Shown here: piece by piece, positions 1 through 11,600 of the stretch | Layout: every line of letters starts with the position of its first letter | How positions within the stretch are numbered: position 1 is the stretch's first letter | DNA from: Micromussa lordhowensis | Taxonomy: Eukaryota > Cnidaria > Anthozoa > Scleractinia > Lobophylliidae | DNA length: 64,000 nucleotides | Assembly (NCBI GenBank): GCA_964020085.1 | Contig: OZ026599.1 | Location: 26,483,829 to 26,547,828, forward strand | Reading direction: 5' to 3' | The notes under the pieces: generated by a model | What the model was told of the DNA's origin: nothing | The model's database searches: none | The model's input: only the letters and a program-made list of their open reading frames with translations | Translations under genes and position numbers: made by a program

Positions 1-20
1 CTTGCTAAAATTTAATACTG

Positions 21-245
21 TCCTTATCTACAGTAAACAATGTTTCAGATGTCTCTACAACTGTTCAGATATCATTCTTTCTCCGAAGCTTGCCGTTTAA
101 CGCTTGATTTAAATATATACCTTACAATAATGTTCTCTTAATGTCCTCCTTATCTACAGTAAACAATGTTTCAGCTGTCTATACAGCTGCTCAGATATCA
201 TGCTTTCTCCGAAGCATGTGGTTTAACGTTTGATTTAAATATCTT
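21..245. repeat. Two-copy tandem repeat, period about 126 bp
   Basis: Two successive units begin at about 21 and 147, each with the run TCCTTATCTACAGTAAACAA and ending near GATTTAAATAT. They differ by scattered substitutions. No coding potential is seen. This is probably part of a dispersed repeat; 246-590 shows nothing else I can name. Confidence 0.7.
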
Positions 246-589
246 AACTTTTTAAGGCTTAAACCACTGCAAAAACCGTGTACGATCAAAACTTGCTCCA
301 CGTTGGATCAAAATAAATCGTGACCAGACCAAAAAACTTTAAAAATAGAAAATCTACTGCAAAGGTTGGTCAAGACAACGTGAAAATAGGCGTTGTTACA
401 ATGCATACAAAATTGCTGCTATAAAGCCTTATAGAAACCCTTGTGTAAACCACTGTTAGTGAAGTTGGCGTCGCCAACAAAGATTTGTCTTACCTCGTCT
501 AACATTGGACCGTGTACCTTTCGGAATATAGAAGAGAGATATCGGATCTTTGTTTTTTCTTTAAATGCCTGAAACGTTATATAGATTTT

Positions 590-925
590 AATGTTTTGTC
601 GTATGTAAATTTCAAAACATCTAAATATAACATCAGAAAAAGTGAAGTTATACGCTGGTGAAGGGCCTTTTTAAACCGAATGTTTTTTAAGTTTCCTTTT
701 TTTAATCGTATTGTAGACCTGTCGAATTGCCTACCTCTAGACATCAGAACACTTGAACATCTCTCATCATTTAAGAACAGTATTAACAAATTTTACCTTA
801 ATAAATTTAATGTAAATAAGGATAGCTTTTTTTCAATAAATAAGTGTTCTGTCCCGAATGATCCCGCGGGACCACTTGGGCTTGAAAATTTTCATGTGGT
901 ATTATGTCTACTTACTCGGTGACCA
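590..925 (+). mobile_element. Non-LTR retrotransposon (LINE) RT C-terminal fragment
   Basis: The plus-strand translation resembles the tail that follows the reverse transcriptase in jockey/CR1-like LINEs: YNIR...SEV, then FFNRIVDL.NCLPLDIRT..LSSFK..INKFY. A stop codon at about 659 interrupts the frame and no RT catalytic core is present, so this is a 5'-truncated, dead fragment. The family match is from recognition of the conserved tail, not from a search. Confidence 0.7.
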
Positions 926-1020
926 AATGAGAACATTTTGGCCCTTGTTCTTTTGTTGTACGGACCGACGGACCTCACTGCGCCCGATCCCTACTGTGCC
1001 TGGCCAATATTCTCCAGTGA

Positions 1021-1897
1021 ATGAATGAATGAAATCTTTATTTAAAACACGGTAAAAAGATCAGTATAACAATAGAAATTCTTAAGTAAAATTTTCTATT
1101 TACTGGTTTACATATTTGCCGTGTGGGAGTCCGATACAGAGAGCCATTTATCGATTCTTCTTTTAAAGTTGCTTAGAGATTTTGTAGTGCGGATATCCTC
1201 AGGGAGATCGTTCCAAAGATAAGCTCCGCTATAACTGAAACTACGCTTCAGGTCATCAGTTCTCGGTTTCGGCAAGTACAATTTTTGACTCGCGTCACGG
1301 AGATCAAAGGACAAAGCCCTCGGAGTGAACATGTTACAAAGATAATTTGGGGCGAGCTTATTAACGCATTTGTACATTAAATTTGCCTTTTTGCTTCGTC
1401 CTTCTAACTGATAGGTTATCCCAGCTGAGAGAGTTGAGAAGATAGCTAGAGTTCGTATTATAACTTGATTTAGTAATTACTCTGGCAGCGCGATTTTGTA
1501 GTTTTTGTAGTTTCTCACTCAGCTGTTGCGACAAGCCATCCCAAACAACGCTGCAGTAATCAAAATGTGGTTCGATAAGACCTTTGTATATTTTAATAGG
1601 GGTGTGCATTGAAATAAACGGTCTGACTCGCTTAAGTGCACCGATACTGGAAGCGACTTTTTTTGAAATTTCGTGTATGTGCTCCTTCCAGGATAGGTTT
1701 TCATCTATGTTCAGTCCGAGAGCTTTGCTATGATCTGTTTGGTTTATTTTGACGCCCTCTACATTAATATTTATTGTCTTGTCATTTAAAGACTGCAGTT
1801 TTTGTCGTGAGCTAATGACCATAAACTCAGTTTTTGCCACATTGAGGCTTAACTTGTAAGCGTTTATTTGCGCGTATAACCCCGACCCTACTCCCAC
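1021..1897 (-). mobile_element. LINE RT C-terminal fragment with (ATTC)n 3' tail
   Basis: Read on the minus strand, 1897-1361 encodes the end of a jockey-like reverse transcriptase (NAYKLSLNVAKTEFMVIS, then LGLNIDENLSWKEHI, then YCSVVWDG). A second frame, 1377-1108, encodes the usual tail (YKCVNKLAPNYL, then YLWNDLPEDIR). A frameshift near 1370 joins the two. The element ends with an AATAAAG-like signal and a short (ATTC)n tract at 1021-1040, a typical LINE 3' terminus. The 5' end is truncated at about 1897. It is non-functional. Confidence 0.85.
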
Positions 1898-1956
1898 AAT
1901 GGGCTATTTTCTCACTCGCACCCAGTTCTTTCTCGTTGTTTCATGATCAAGATATA

Positions 1957-2386
1957 CATTACTTGCAAAAAATTTCGGACGATTTTAATTTCGGACAAAA
2001 ATAGTGTCCGAAAATAAAACCGTCCGAAATTTTTAAGCGTCCGAAAGTTTTACAGAATAGTAAAAAACTTTAAAAGGTCTTTCTGGGCGATGGCATCGCA
2101 TATTCAAAGCCAATATACATGATATGGCTAGAATTTGGATTAGGCGGCTTTGCTCAGTCGTTCTTTTTATCACTGGATAGGAAAATATTTGTTTCTTTCA
2201 TGAAAGACAAAACATAGAAGGTACAGTAAAACTATCATTTTCACAGATTTTATTTTAGTCAAATTCATGTTTTTTAGTCGTAAATTTACTTTACGCATGT
2301 TTCAGCGCAGTGTCCGAAATTTTTGACGGAGAATTGTCCGAAATGAGGGAAAAAATTAAACGTCCGAATTTTTTTGGCAAGTAATG
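1957..2386. mobile_element. TA-flanked MITE with CATTACTTGC terminal inverted repeats
   Basis: The left end CATTACTTGCAAAAAA and the right end, ending in GGCAAGTAATG, are inverted copies. TA dinucleotides at 1955-1956 and 2387-2388 are the presumed target duplication. The motif TTCGGACG or GTCCGAAA is repeated several times inside both arms. There is no coding capacity. A TA target suggests a Tc1/mariner-type mobiliser. Confidence 0.75.
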
Positions 2387-2545
2387 TAGCCACAAGCGAA
2401 TTTAGGGATCTGGGTTGAGTGCTAGAACCCTATATTTACAAAGTTGCGACGCTAGAAAACCAACTGTAACTACTGAAATATTTTATGCGGATTTCAAGTC
2501 CACTATTATGCCACATTTCAACACCGGTTACTGAGCTTTTGAGAT

Positions 2546-2655
2546 TCACCTGAATCCCAGTCGTATTTTAATCATACAAAATATGACGTCAATGAACTCT
2601 AGCACCGTTAGAAGACTGGCGCCAACACAGAGGCCAACTTGACCACCGATTTCAG
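2546..2655 (-). CDS. ASIC-like gene (minus), last exon: TM2 with GAS filter
   Basis: The exon follows an excellent acceptor (a long pyrimidine run, then TTTAG). It encodes EIGGQVGLCVGASLLTVLEF and a short cytoplasmic tail ending in TGA. The G-A-S triplet in the second transmembrane segment is the ion selectivity motif of this family. It is the direct counterpart of 33701-33813. Confidence 0.85.
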
Positions 2656-5600
2656 CTAAATGTAAAGAGAAAAAAAAAAAAACAAGAGAAGAACTTAAAT
2701 TCCAAATTAGTAAGAGTCATATTATTTCAAGTGAATAAATGAAATATCATATATTTGAACTGCATGCAGAGAAAGATATGAAGACATGATTGATCATCGC
2801 AGTTATATACACAACGTTTAAAGCAGTTGTGAAATTAAAGCTTGAAAATTAAACCAATCATATCTTCATATTTTTCTCCGCAGTTCAAATAAATGATCTT
2901 TCATATATTCACTTGTATCATCACCATCTGCGGGTATATTACGAACTCACAACATAGCCAGCTCCCAGTTGGCTTGATAGCTCAGTTGGTAGAGCACTGC
3001 ACCGGTATCGCAGAGGTCATGGGTTCGTATCCCGTTCAGGCCTGATTTTTCCCGGCTTTTAATCCACAACTGCTTACGTTGTGTGTATAACTGCGATAAT
3101 CAATCATGAGATGATCAATTGTGCCTTCATAGCTATATAGTGTATACCCAAAAGAAGACGCTCAGAACATAGCAACATAGCAGTGGTATGTTGCTATGAA
3201 AAAATGATATTATATTATAAAATCTTCCACAACAAGCATAATCTTTAGCACTGACTTTTCTTTAATCCTTCGCATATAATAAAAATATTAGAAGCATTGC
3301 AATGGGCGCCACAACAATTTTACTGAACCGTGTATAGCCAACGCCAACACAACATCATTAGTGCATTGTTTTCCACCGTTGCTAAACCTAACGCCGCAGT
3401 TCTGCTTACTCTCCACACCACCATAATGTGTTCCTCTACACTTGAAACCTATTTCTTACCCTTTCGGTCTATCCATTGAGAACGAATTTAAGATAAAGGG
3501 GAGAAGAAGGAGTAAAATTGAGTAGGAAGAAGAACAACACAATTTTAGTGTAAATCTGATAGAAATACACAGTAGAGCATGGACGGAGTTGTGGTGGTAG
3601 TTGTCATTTTACTGTGATGGTGGAGGATAATTAAAGCAAAGCTACTGCTTGGCACTGATAGGATTTTGTGGTTGTCATGGTGATGGTGGCGTAGGGAAGT
3701 GAAATATAGAGGGTTCATCGTGTTGCAACTTTAGAATCTCTTAATTCGACAGCAGGAAGCCAAGTGAAATCAGAGAATCAATCGATGACACAATTTAAGA
3801 GCGCAATCTCATTAGTATGGGACAAGAAAACATATGACTAGGTGATGACGTAAGCTTGATTCTTAAAGGGGCTGCGTCACGGTTAAACGGTTTGAAAAAT
3901 TTAGCCTAAATTTTTCAATTTTGTTGTTTGTAATCCGTGTCAATCTTCTCCATCCTTAACCATCCTTGTTCCTTTATGGTTTGTTATTATCTCTTTAGTG
4001 TTTTTCTATCTTTGTAAAGTATTATTTTCGGGTTTCCTTGAATTTAGAGGTAATTTTGTTGATGGTAGAAATAACTCAAAATACCGTGACGTAGCCCCTT
4101 TAAAGAGGAATCTCTTGATTAGTTTTAATTAACTCCAATGAATCCGTTAAACAGGTTTATTTAAAATGAACCCACTTACCTAGCAAACTTTCTGAGACAT
4201 AAGCTGGTGTCTCTTGCATAAGCTGGTAATTTAAGTCTTGGAAGTATATATTGAGTAGTAGATTGTTCTGGCTGTCGAAATACAATAACAATGAAAATTA
4301 AAAACACTAGTTGATGGTAATCTTATACTGTTCGTAACAGCCCAAGCTCAACCACTGCATTTCTAGACCACAGCTCTTACCGCTTGACCAAAATCACTGA
4401 TTGCTAAAAGCTTCACCTAGCTTCCTTTCTTCCTGTTCCGAAATGAGCGTGTGTTCCACACATATGTGGTGAGACTAGAGGCTCACGCTTTGTTCTCCGG
4501 TGACTTTTATAACATGCAAGAAGAACACTACGCTATCGTTTTGGTTTTCGGCTGCGTTATGCAAAAAGTAGGACATATAGCTTTAGGAAGAGGAGCAAAC
4601 CTTTACACGGGCAATTTTTGTCGCGCAACTGAATGCAGCTTTTGTCGCGCCGAAATTGTAATCCACCTGAGCTTCGCTGCGATTTATTTTAATGAGATTT
4701 GTCGCCGCGATATCGTAGGACTTTCGAACGCGCTCGAAACCTGATGCGATGTCACGGCGATTTCGGATTAATCAACAGTTACCCCTCGAGTGGTGTTTTC
4801 TGAAATAGAGCTAGAGACTGGTCGTGGACATACAAGAACTTCTAATTGGAATGAAACCAATGATTGTGACCAGCTTCAATGATTACAAGAGGAGTGACAA
4901 ACAAACTATGAAGGAAATTCAGAGAGGCCTCGAAGGGTAGTTCGATAAGTCTTTCACCAGTATGCCTTTATTGAGTACTGACGATAGTATTGGTAATCTA
5001 CAAACAAGTAGCAACAACGTCTTCCTCTACATTCAGGCATTTTTTAAACAAAGCGTGCACACCCACTCTGTAGCGGAAGTGCTGCTCAAAGTTACTGTGT
5101 TTCGTAGGTTGCATTCCGATCGATAAATCGCACTAAAATCGCAGGTGGTTTACACGCGCAATTCAAAAGCTGCAAATTTGGCATGACAAGTATGCGCGAC
5201 AAAAAATCGCCTGTGTAAACGGGCTTATATAAAACCAACAAACCAAATGAAGTGGAGTTGTTTTTTTAACAGCGTAATTTGGTTAAATGCAGATGGAACG
5301 ATGTTTATGAAAGCGCAGTAACGAATGCTCCGACATGAGGAATTAGACTGGACTAGTAGAAGTGTTACCATTAGTAGCAGTAGCAGCAGCAGTAGCAGTA
5401 GCAATGGCAGTGGCAGTAGCAGTAGCAATAGCAGTAGCAGCAGCAGTAGCAGTAGCAGTAGCAGTGGCAGTAGCAATAGCAGTAGCAGTAGCAGTAGCAG
5501 CAGCAGTAGCAGTAGGAATGGCAGTGGCAGTAGCAGTAGCAGTAGCGGTAGCAGCAGCAGCAGCAGCAGCAGTAGCAGTAGCAGTAGCAGTAGCAGTAGC

Positions 5601-8600
5601 AATGGCAGTGGCAGTAGCAGTAGCAGTAGCAGTAGCAGTAGCAGTAGCAGCAGCAGCAACAGAAGCAATAGCAGTAGCAGTAGCAGTAGCAGCAGCAGTA
5701 GCAGTAGCAGTAGCAGCAGCAGCAGTAGCAGTAGCAATGGCAGTAGCATTAGCAGTAACAGTAGCAGTAGCAGTAGCAGTAGCAGCAGCAGCAGCAGTAG
5801 CAGTGGCAATGGCAGTGGCAGTAGCAGTAGCAGTAGCAGTAGCGGTAGCGGTAGCGGTAGCAGTGGCAGTGGCAGTGGCAGTAGCAGTAGCAGTAGCAGT
5901 AGCAATGGCAGTGGCAGTGGCAGTAGCAGTAGCAGTAGCAGCAGCAGCAACAGTAGCAGTAGCAGTAGCAGTAGCAGTAGCAGCAGCAGCAGCAGTAGCA
6001 GTAGCAGTAGCAGTAGCAGTAGCAATGGCAGTGGCAGTAGCAGTAGCAGTAGCAGTAGCAGTAGCAGTAGCAGTAGCAATGGCAGTGGCAGTAGCAGTAG
6101 CAGTAGCAGGAGATGCAGCAGTAGCAGTAGCAGTAGCAGTAGCAGCGGCAGCAACAGAAGCAGTAGCAGTAGCAGTAGCAGTAGCAGTAGCAGTAGCAGT
6201 AGCAGCAGTAGCAGTAGCAATGGCAGTGGCAGTAGCAGTAGCAGTAGCAGTAGCAGTAGCAGCAGTAGCAGTAGCAATGGCAGTGGCAGTAGCAGTAACA
6301 GTAGCAGTAGCAGTAGCAGTAGCAGTAGCAGCAGCAGCAGCAGCAGCAGTAGCAGTAGCAGTGGCAATGGCAGTGGCAGTAGCAGTAGCAGTAGCAGTAG
6401 CAGTAGCAGCAGTAGCAGTAGCAATGGCAGTAGCAGTAGCAGTAGCAGTAGCAATGGCAGTGGCAGTGGCAGTGGCAGTAGCAGTAGCAGTAGCAGTAGC
6501 AGTAGCAGCAGCAGCAACAGTAGCAGTAGCAGTAGCAGTAGCAGTAGCAGTAGCAGTAGCAGCAGCAGCAGCAGCAGTAGCAGTAGCAGTAGCAGTAGCA
6601 GTGGCAGTAGCAGTAGCTATGGCAGTGGCAGTAGCAGTAGCAGTAGCAGTAGCAATGGCAGTGTCAGTAGCAGTAGCAGTAGCAGTAGCAGTAGCAGTAG
6701 CAGTAGCAGTAGCAGTAGTAGTAGCAGTAGCAATGTCGGTGGCGGTGACAGTGGCGGTGGCAGTAGCAGTAGCAGTAGCAGTAGAAGTAGCAGTAGCAGT
6801 AGCAGTAGCAGTAGCAGTAGCAGTAGCACTAGCAGTAGCAGTAGCAGTAGCAGTAGCAGTAGCAGTAGCAGTAGCAATGGCAGTGGCAGTAGCAGTAGCA
6901 GTAGCAGTAGCAGTAGCAGCAGCGGTAGCAGTAGCAGTGGCAGTGGCAGTGGCAGTGTCAGTAGCAGTAGCAGTAGCAGTAGCAGTAGCAGTAGCAGTAG
7001 CAGTAGCAGTAGCAGTAGCAGTAGCAGTAGCAGTAGCAGTGGAAGTAGCAATAGCAGTAGCAGTGACTGTCGGCATAAATTTATTCCTTCTTTTCATATC
7101 AAGATTTTAAAAGCCAAAGGTGTCATGTGTCTATTGAAAGTTCTGTTGGAATAGTTCACCCCTGTAAATTGCACGGTTGCACTTTTTGCTAGTCTCGAGC
7201 ACGTACCTCATAAGTTCTTCTGCAAGTTTGAGTACTTCTGGTGTCATGCTTGATGCGTCCGAGGGGTTAATGATTTTAAACGCAGTTGACACATAGTTGG
7301 TGCTAGGGAAAGCAGCATAGGAAAGAGATGGTTTGAAAGTGATCGAATCACAGGGCACTGGGCAGTCGCACTGGTAATCTTTCAGCTCGTAAAAGTTCTC
7401 TGGAAGATAACAATAACGCGAAGATGTAATTCATGGATTTTACACCTTCTTGCAGGAGTCGCAACCTCGGGACTTGAGGACTGGCCGCTTAATACAGGAT
7501 CACTAAAAATACTCACTGGGCGTAGTCTAATGTCAATTTTAATGGACTAATCATACAAAAACACGTCATGCAAGGAAACACTAGGACAATCAACACTCTT
7601 TCAAGCGATCAATACTTTAAAAAATGTTCAGTGCCAACTTAACGGCATAATATATATACGTAAAAGTATACATGAGTAAAAGTGCTGTGCAATAAATCGT
7701 CCTCTTCTCTTCTACGGCATACAGCACTGTATTTCTATGACTTACAGTTCACAACAAAATGTCTCATTCCGTCATTTTTATAGCTGTTACTTTCAATTTC
7801 ATACATGTCATAGTTGTTACGTTCAAGGTGGCCGCTTAATACAGGTAAAAATAACAAAGAAACACAAACATAGGACTGCTACTAAAAATAGACCGGTCTT
7901 TGAAAACGCCGTGACAGGAATATGGGACAATTGCACGCTCCTAGAGATGGGCTCCTGGTTTTTTTTATCAGAAAAAAGTATCTTTGGATTTCCGAAAGTT
8001 TACACAGAACATGCAGAGAAAGTAACAAATACTCCGGTTACATACTTTTTTCTTTCTCTAAGCAAACAGCTGCTTGATAGAGATCACACACTTTGGTATT
8101 GTTTATATCTGTTCAAAACCAAAAAGAAACAACAACAAATAATAATAATAAAACAAACAAACAAACAAACAAAAAGACGTGTTATCATATCACACTTGCC
8201 TGTTACACGTGCTAGCCTATCATATCACACTTGCCTGTTAGCCCTTCGCTCCGACGAAGGGCTAACGCTCGAAACGTCATCTTCCGAATCTCTTTACGGT
8301 GGACAATTCACATTATCAACCCAGTTGATAAAACCAAATTATCTAGCTACATATAGTTCGGGGAAGTACGTCAGGAGGAAGACTAAAAACTTAAAATACT
8401 TAAAAGGAAGACTTAAAACTTCAATAATCCCGAGAGAGGAGAATTTGTCTCGTCTTATCTTGTACCACCAATAAGGGATAGAGAGTTTCGATGTCAATCT
8501 GAATATTACATTCTCAAACTCATGAATTATTTATGAAAGGAAATCACAAAAATCATGACCGTGACGGTGTTTGGGTGTCTGATCTTAACTACCAGACATA

Positions 8601-11600
8601 AACAATCGATGACATCAATGACATCAACGAAATTAATGAGTAATCAATAGGTAATCGATAGGTAATCAGTTGATTGGTCATTGATTATTGCCGATGATCA
8701 ATGAGTAATCGACAGGCCACAAAATGTTTGGTTATCGATTAGTCATCGATTGAATCGATTAGTCATTGATTGAATTGAGTAGTCATTGACTTCATTCATT
8801 ACTCATTTATACTCGATATCATGTCGTGGCTGAAAACCGTATTTGGCGAATAAGAAGGAAATAAAAACAATTCACTTATGTAAGTTAATATATACGAAAG
8901 ATTATATATTTGAACTGCGGAGAAAGATGTTAAGAGAGATGATCATCGCAGTTATATACAACTTAAGCAGCTGTGAAATTTAAACAACCTACTAGTAATA
9001 ACCACAGGTTAGGAAGTGCGGGCGAGGGCTATGCATGATTTGTTTCAAGTGCTGAGGTTAACGAATTCATTGTAAAACAGTGGCGTTGTGTTCTTTTTCC
9101 ATTTTGGGCATTTATATTTGCAGGGCAATAAAGGGTTGCATAGTGTGGGTGATTGTTTTCCCTAAAACGAGACAAAGGGACCTAAGAGTGGTTTTACTGA
9201 CCTTGTGAAACAGTAACACCAGTTTGATTATACACTAGTTCTATTTTGTGTTGGGTTTGACAAAATGGTTATTTTTTTCACGTTGTAAATAAAAACACTG
9301 TTGATTATAAAATGGACATATTGATTTAGTCAAGGTCATTTGATGTAACCCGACAACAACAGACACGGACAGTTCACACGCTCGATTTTGATTGGACGGC
9401 GCGCCAGCTATGCATGAGCTGCACGTGCTTCTTCGACGAAATAGACGTCGTCCACGTGATAAAATTGTGTTGTGTGCATTCCAATTTATGGACCGCCACT
9501 TCTGCATGAACTGCACGTGATTCTTGACATTCTTAGCTTCAAGAAGGCGAAATTTACACATTATTTGACCCTTCAACTACATTAAAGATCATCGACTATG
9601 GAAGGTGAAACAGCTATGCTTTGGTGAGAATTGTCTTCTGCTTGGTGTTGGTTTCTAGCGGTCAGAACGCCTGTGCTCAAATTACTGCTGCTTCGTGTTT
9701 GTCTCGCGTGGTCAAAGAGCGCCTGTGCTAAAATTACGTCCTTTCATTTCATTGGTTCTTAGTGTCCCTAAGGACAAATATTTGGAAGGACGACTTTTTT
9801 TGCTAAATTCGAGTCACTGCAAGGCTATATAACTGCCGCGCATGCGTTTGAAACCAATGTTGAGATTAGGATTGCGGGCTCCGCTGGTCGCCCGCAATGA
9901 ATGGTAAACAGATGTCTCCAGCTTTATTCTATCCCGCTTACAGTACATGTGAAGGCTTATTTTGTTTACCGCATCTCGTTGTCGTTTATTATTGAACCAA
10001 ACCTTGACGGTTGAACGTCAGTTATAAAGAAAACTACGTCTAACACAGATAAAAGAATCACAAACCAAAACAAAAATGGTACAAGAAAGCAAAATATGTC
10101 TTTCGTTCGCAGTATATATATAATAGTCGATGGGTCATCGATGAGTAATCAATAACATCAATAGGTAATCAATTACATCAATGAGTAATCGATGTCATCG
10201 ATGAGTGATCGATAGGCCACAAAATGTTTGGGCTTCAATTATTTATCGATTACTCATTGATTATCGCCAATAATCAATGACTAATCAACTGATTACCCAT
10301 CGATAACTCATTGATTTTGATATTGATTATGTCTGGTAACTACAGTATAGATTTTTACAACTTTCTTTCTCCATTTTCTCGATAGTTTTAGTTTCGATTG
10401 AGAAGATCTATCAAGCAATCAGGGCAATGTTTAGTCACATTTCCAAACACCTCGAGGTTCGTCAAAAATACTCTGCTGTGCGTCATATTTTCAACTCTCT
10501 CCTCGGAGTTTCGAAATAAGGTCAAACACAGTCTTTCGTTTTTGATACATGACATTCTTAGCGTCTCTGTACGTTAGAAGTTTAAAATGGGATGCGAGCA
10601 ACCTTTTGAGATCTTACCCGGCATTCCTACTTCTCTGCATCCGCACTTTTCATTCACAAACTTGGTTTGGCAAATCAACATGCAAGAAGAAATTGTGTAT
10701 TCTGGATAACCAGGAATACTGCTGACAGTTTCGTTAAAGCAATTGCTCTCGTAAGGGTTCGGAAGGTTGAGAACCTAAAGAAAAAAAAATGTTTAAGGAG
10801 ATTCACTTCCTATCAGTAAAGACTTATGAAAAAGGACTTGTGCATTTGTCGTTTCCTTGCATCGATTTTGTTGCATCGATCTGTAGCTAGCAAGTACTAA
10901 GACCTTGAACGAAAACACAGACCTATACCCAAGACAAAAATAGCGCTGCAAAGCAAGACTGCTCCAATGGATTTTAGACTGAGGTCATAACTTCAAAGTA
11001 AACTGCTATAGCAATAGAGCTTCGATTTTCATTAGCGATAGTAGACTTAAAAAAATAGTTAGTAAGAATTAGTAATAAATAGCTGGTCATGCAATTATGT
11101 TACTTTGTATATGACAAGGAAGTCTTAAGGTAAATCCGAGCGTTCTGATTGGTTCTTTGGTGTTTCTTTATGTACGGTTCCGATACATAAGCTGTGCACT
11201 GTTTTGTTTTCGAAAGCCAGGAAATTCAAAATTTGCAACTAAATCTACCAAAAGGAAACGTGTAAATACTCTCATTCTTCGCAAAGAAACTACCTAAAAT
11301 GTTGATATTTTACAGAGTTTACTACATGAATGAGGAAGACGAATATTCACCAGGTGAAGAAGACCTGGAAACGTCTGATGTAGAAACTGAAACGGGCATC
11401 AGCTAAAGTCAGGGAGCCACAGACGATTTTATAAACAAACAGAAAGTGCAAACAAATAAGAAGGCGGGTTCTGATATCACTCTTCTCCGCTACATGGAAG
11501 CTAACGATATGACAAATGAAAGAATTGAAAGCCTGCTTGCGCGGGAGCTTGACCACCTTTTGTCCAAATGTTTTATGAGTACACGCAGGAAAAATGAAGA

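Larger units (their letters stand above)
3100..4960. repeat. Segmental duplication, copy A (paralogue of 20120-21945)
   Basis: Long collinear similarity to 20120-21945, including shared stretches such as AAGCCAAGTGAAATCAGAGA and the channel exon 4180-4271. Copy A carries the MITE at 3867-4099. Copy B carries a LINE insertion. This copy holds the in-frame exon. Confidence 0.8.

Noticed and set aside
2971..3043. tRNA gene
   Set aside because: A and B boxes are present but the acceptor and anticodon arms do not fold; the sequence continues into a repeated SINE body.
5225..7154. Very long Ser-, Leu-, Ala/Val- and Ala/Thr-rich open frames
   Set aside because: They are produced in several frames at once by the stop-free GTAGCA hexamer array and have no domain or splice support.
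9241..9576. Minus-strand 111-codon ORF
   Set aside because: It lies inside the non-autonomous DNA element at 8592-10336 and matches no family I recognise.
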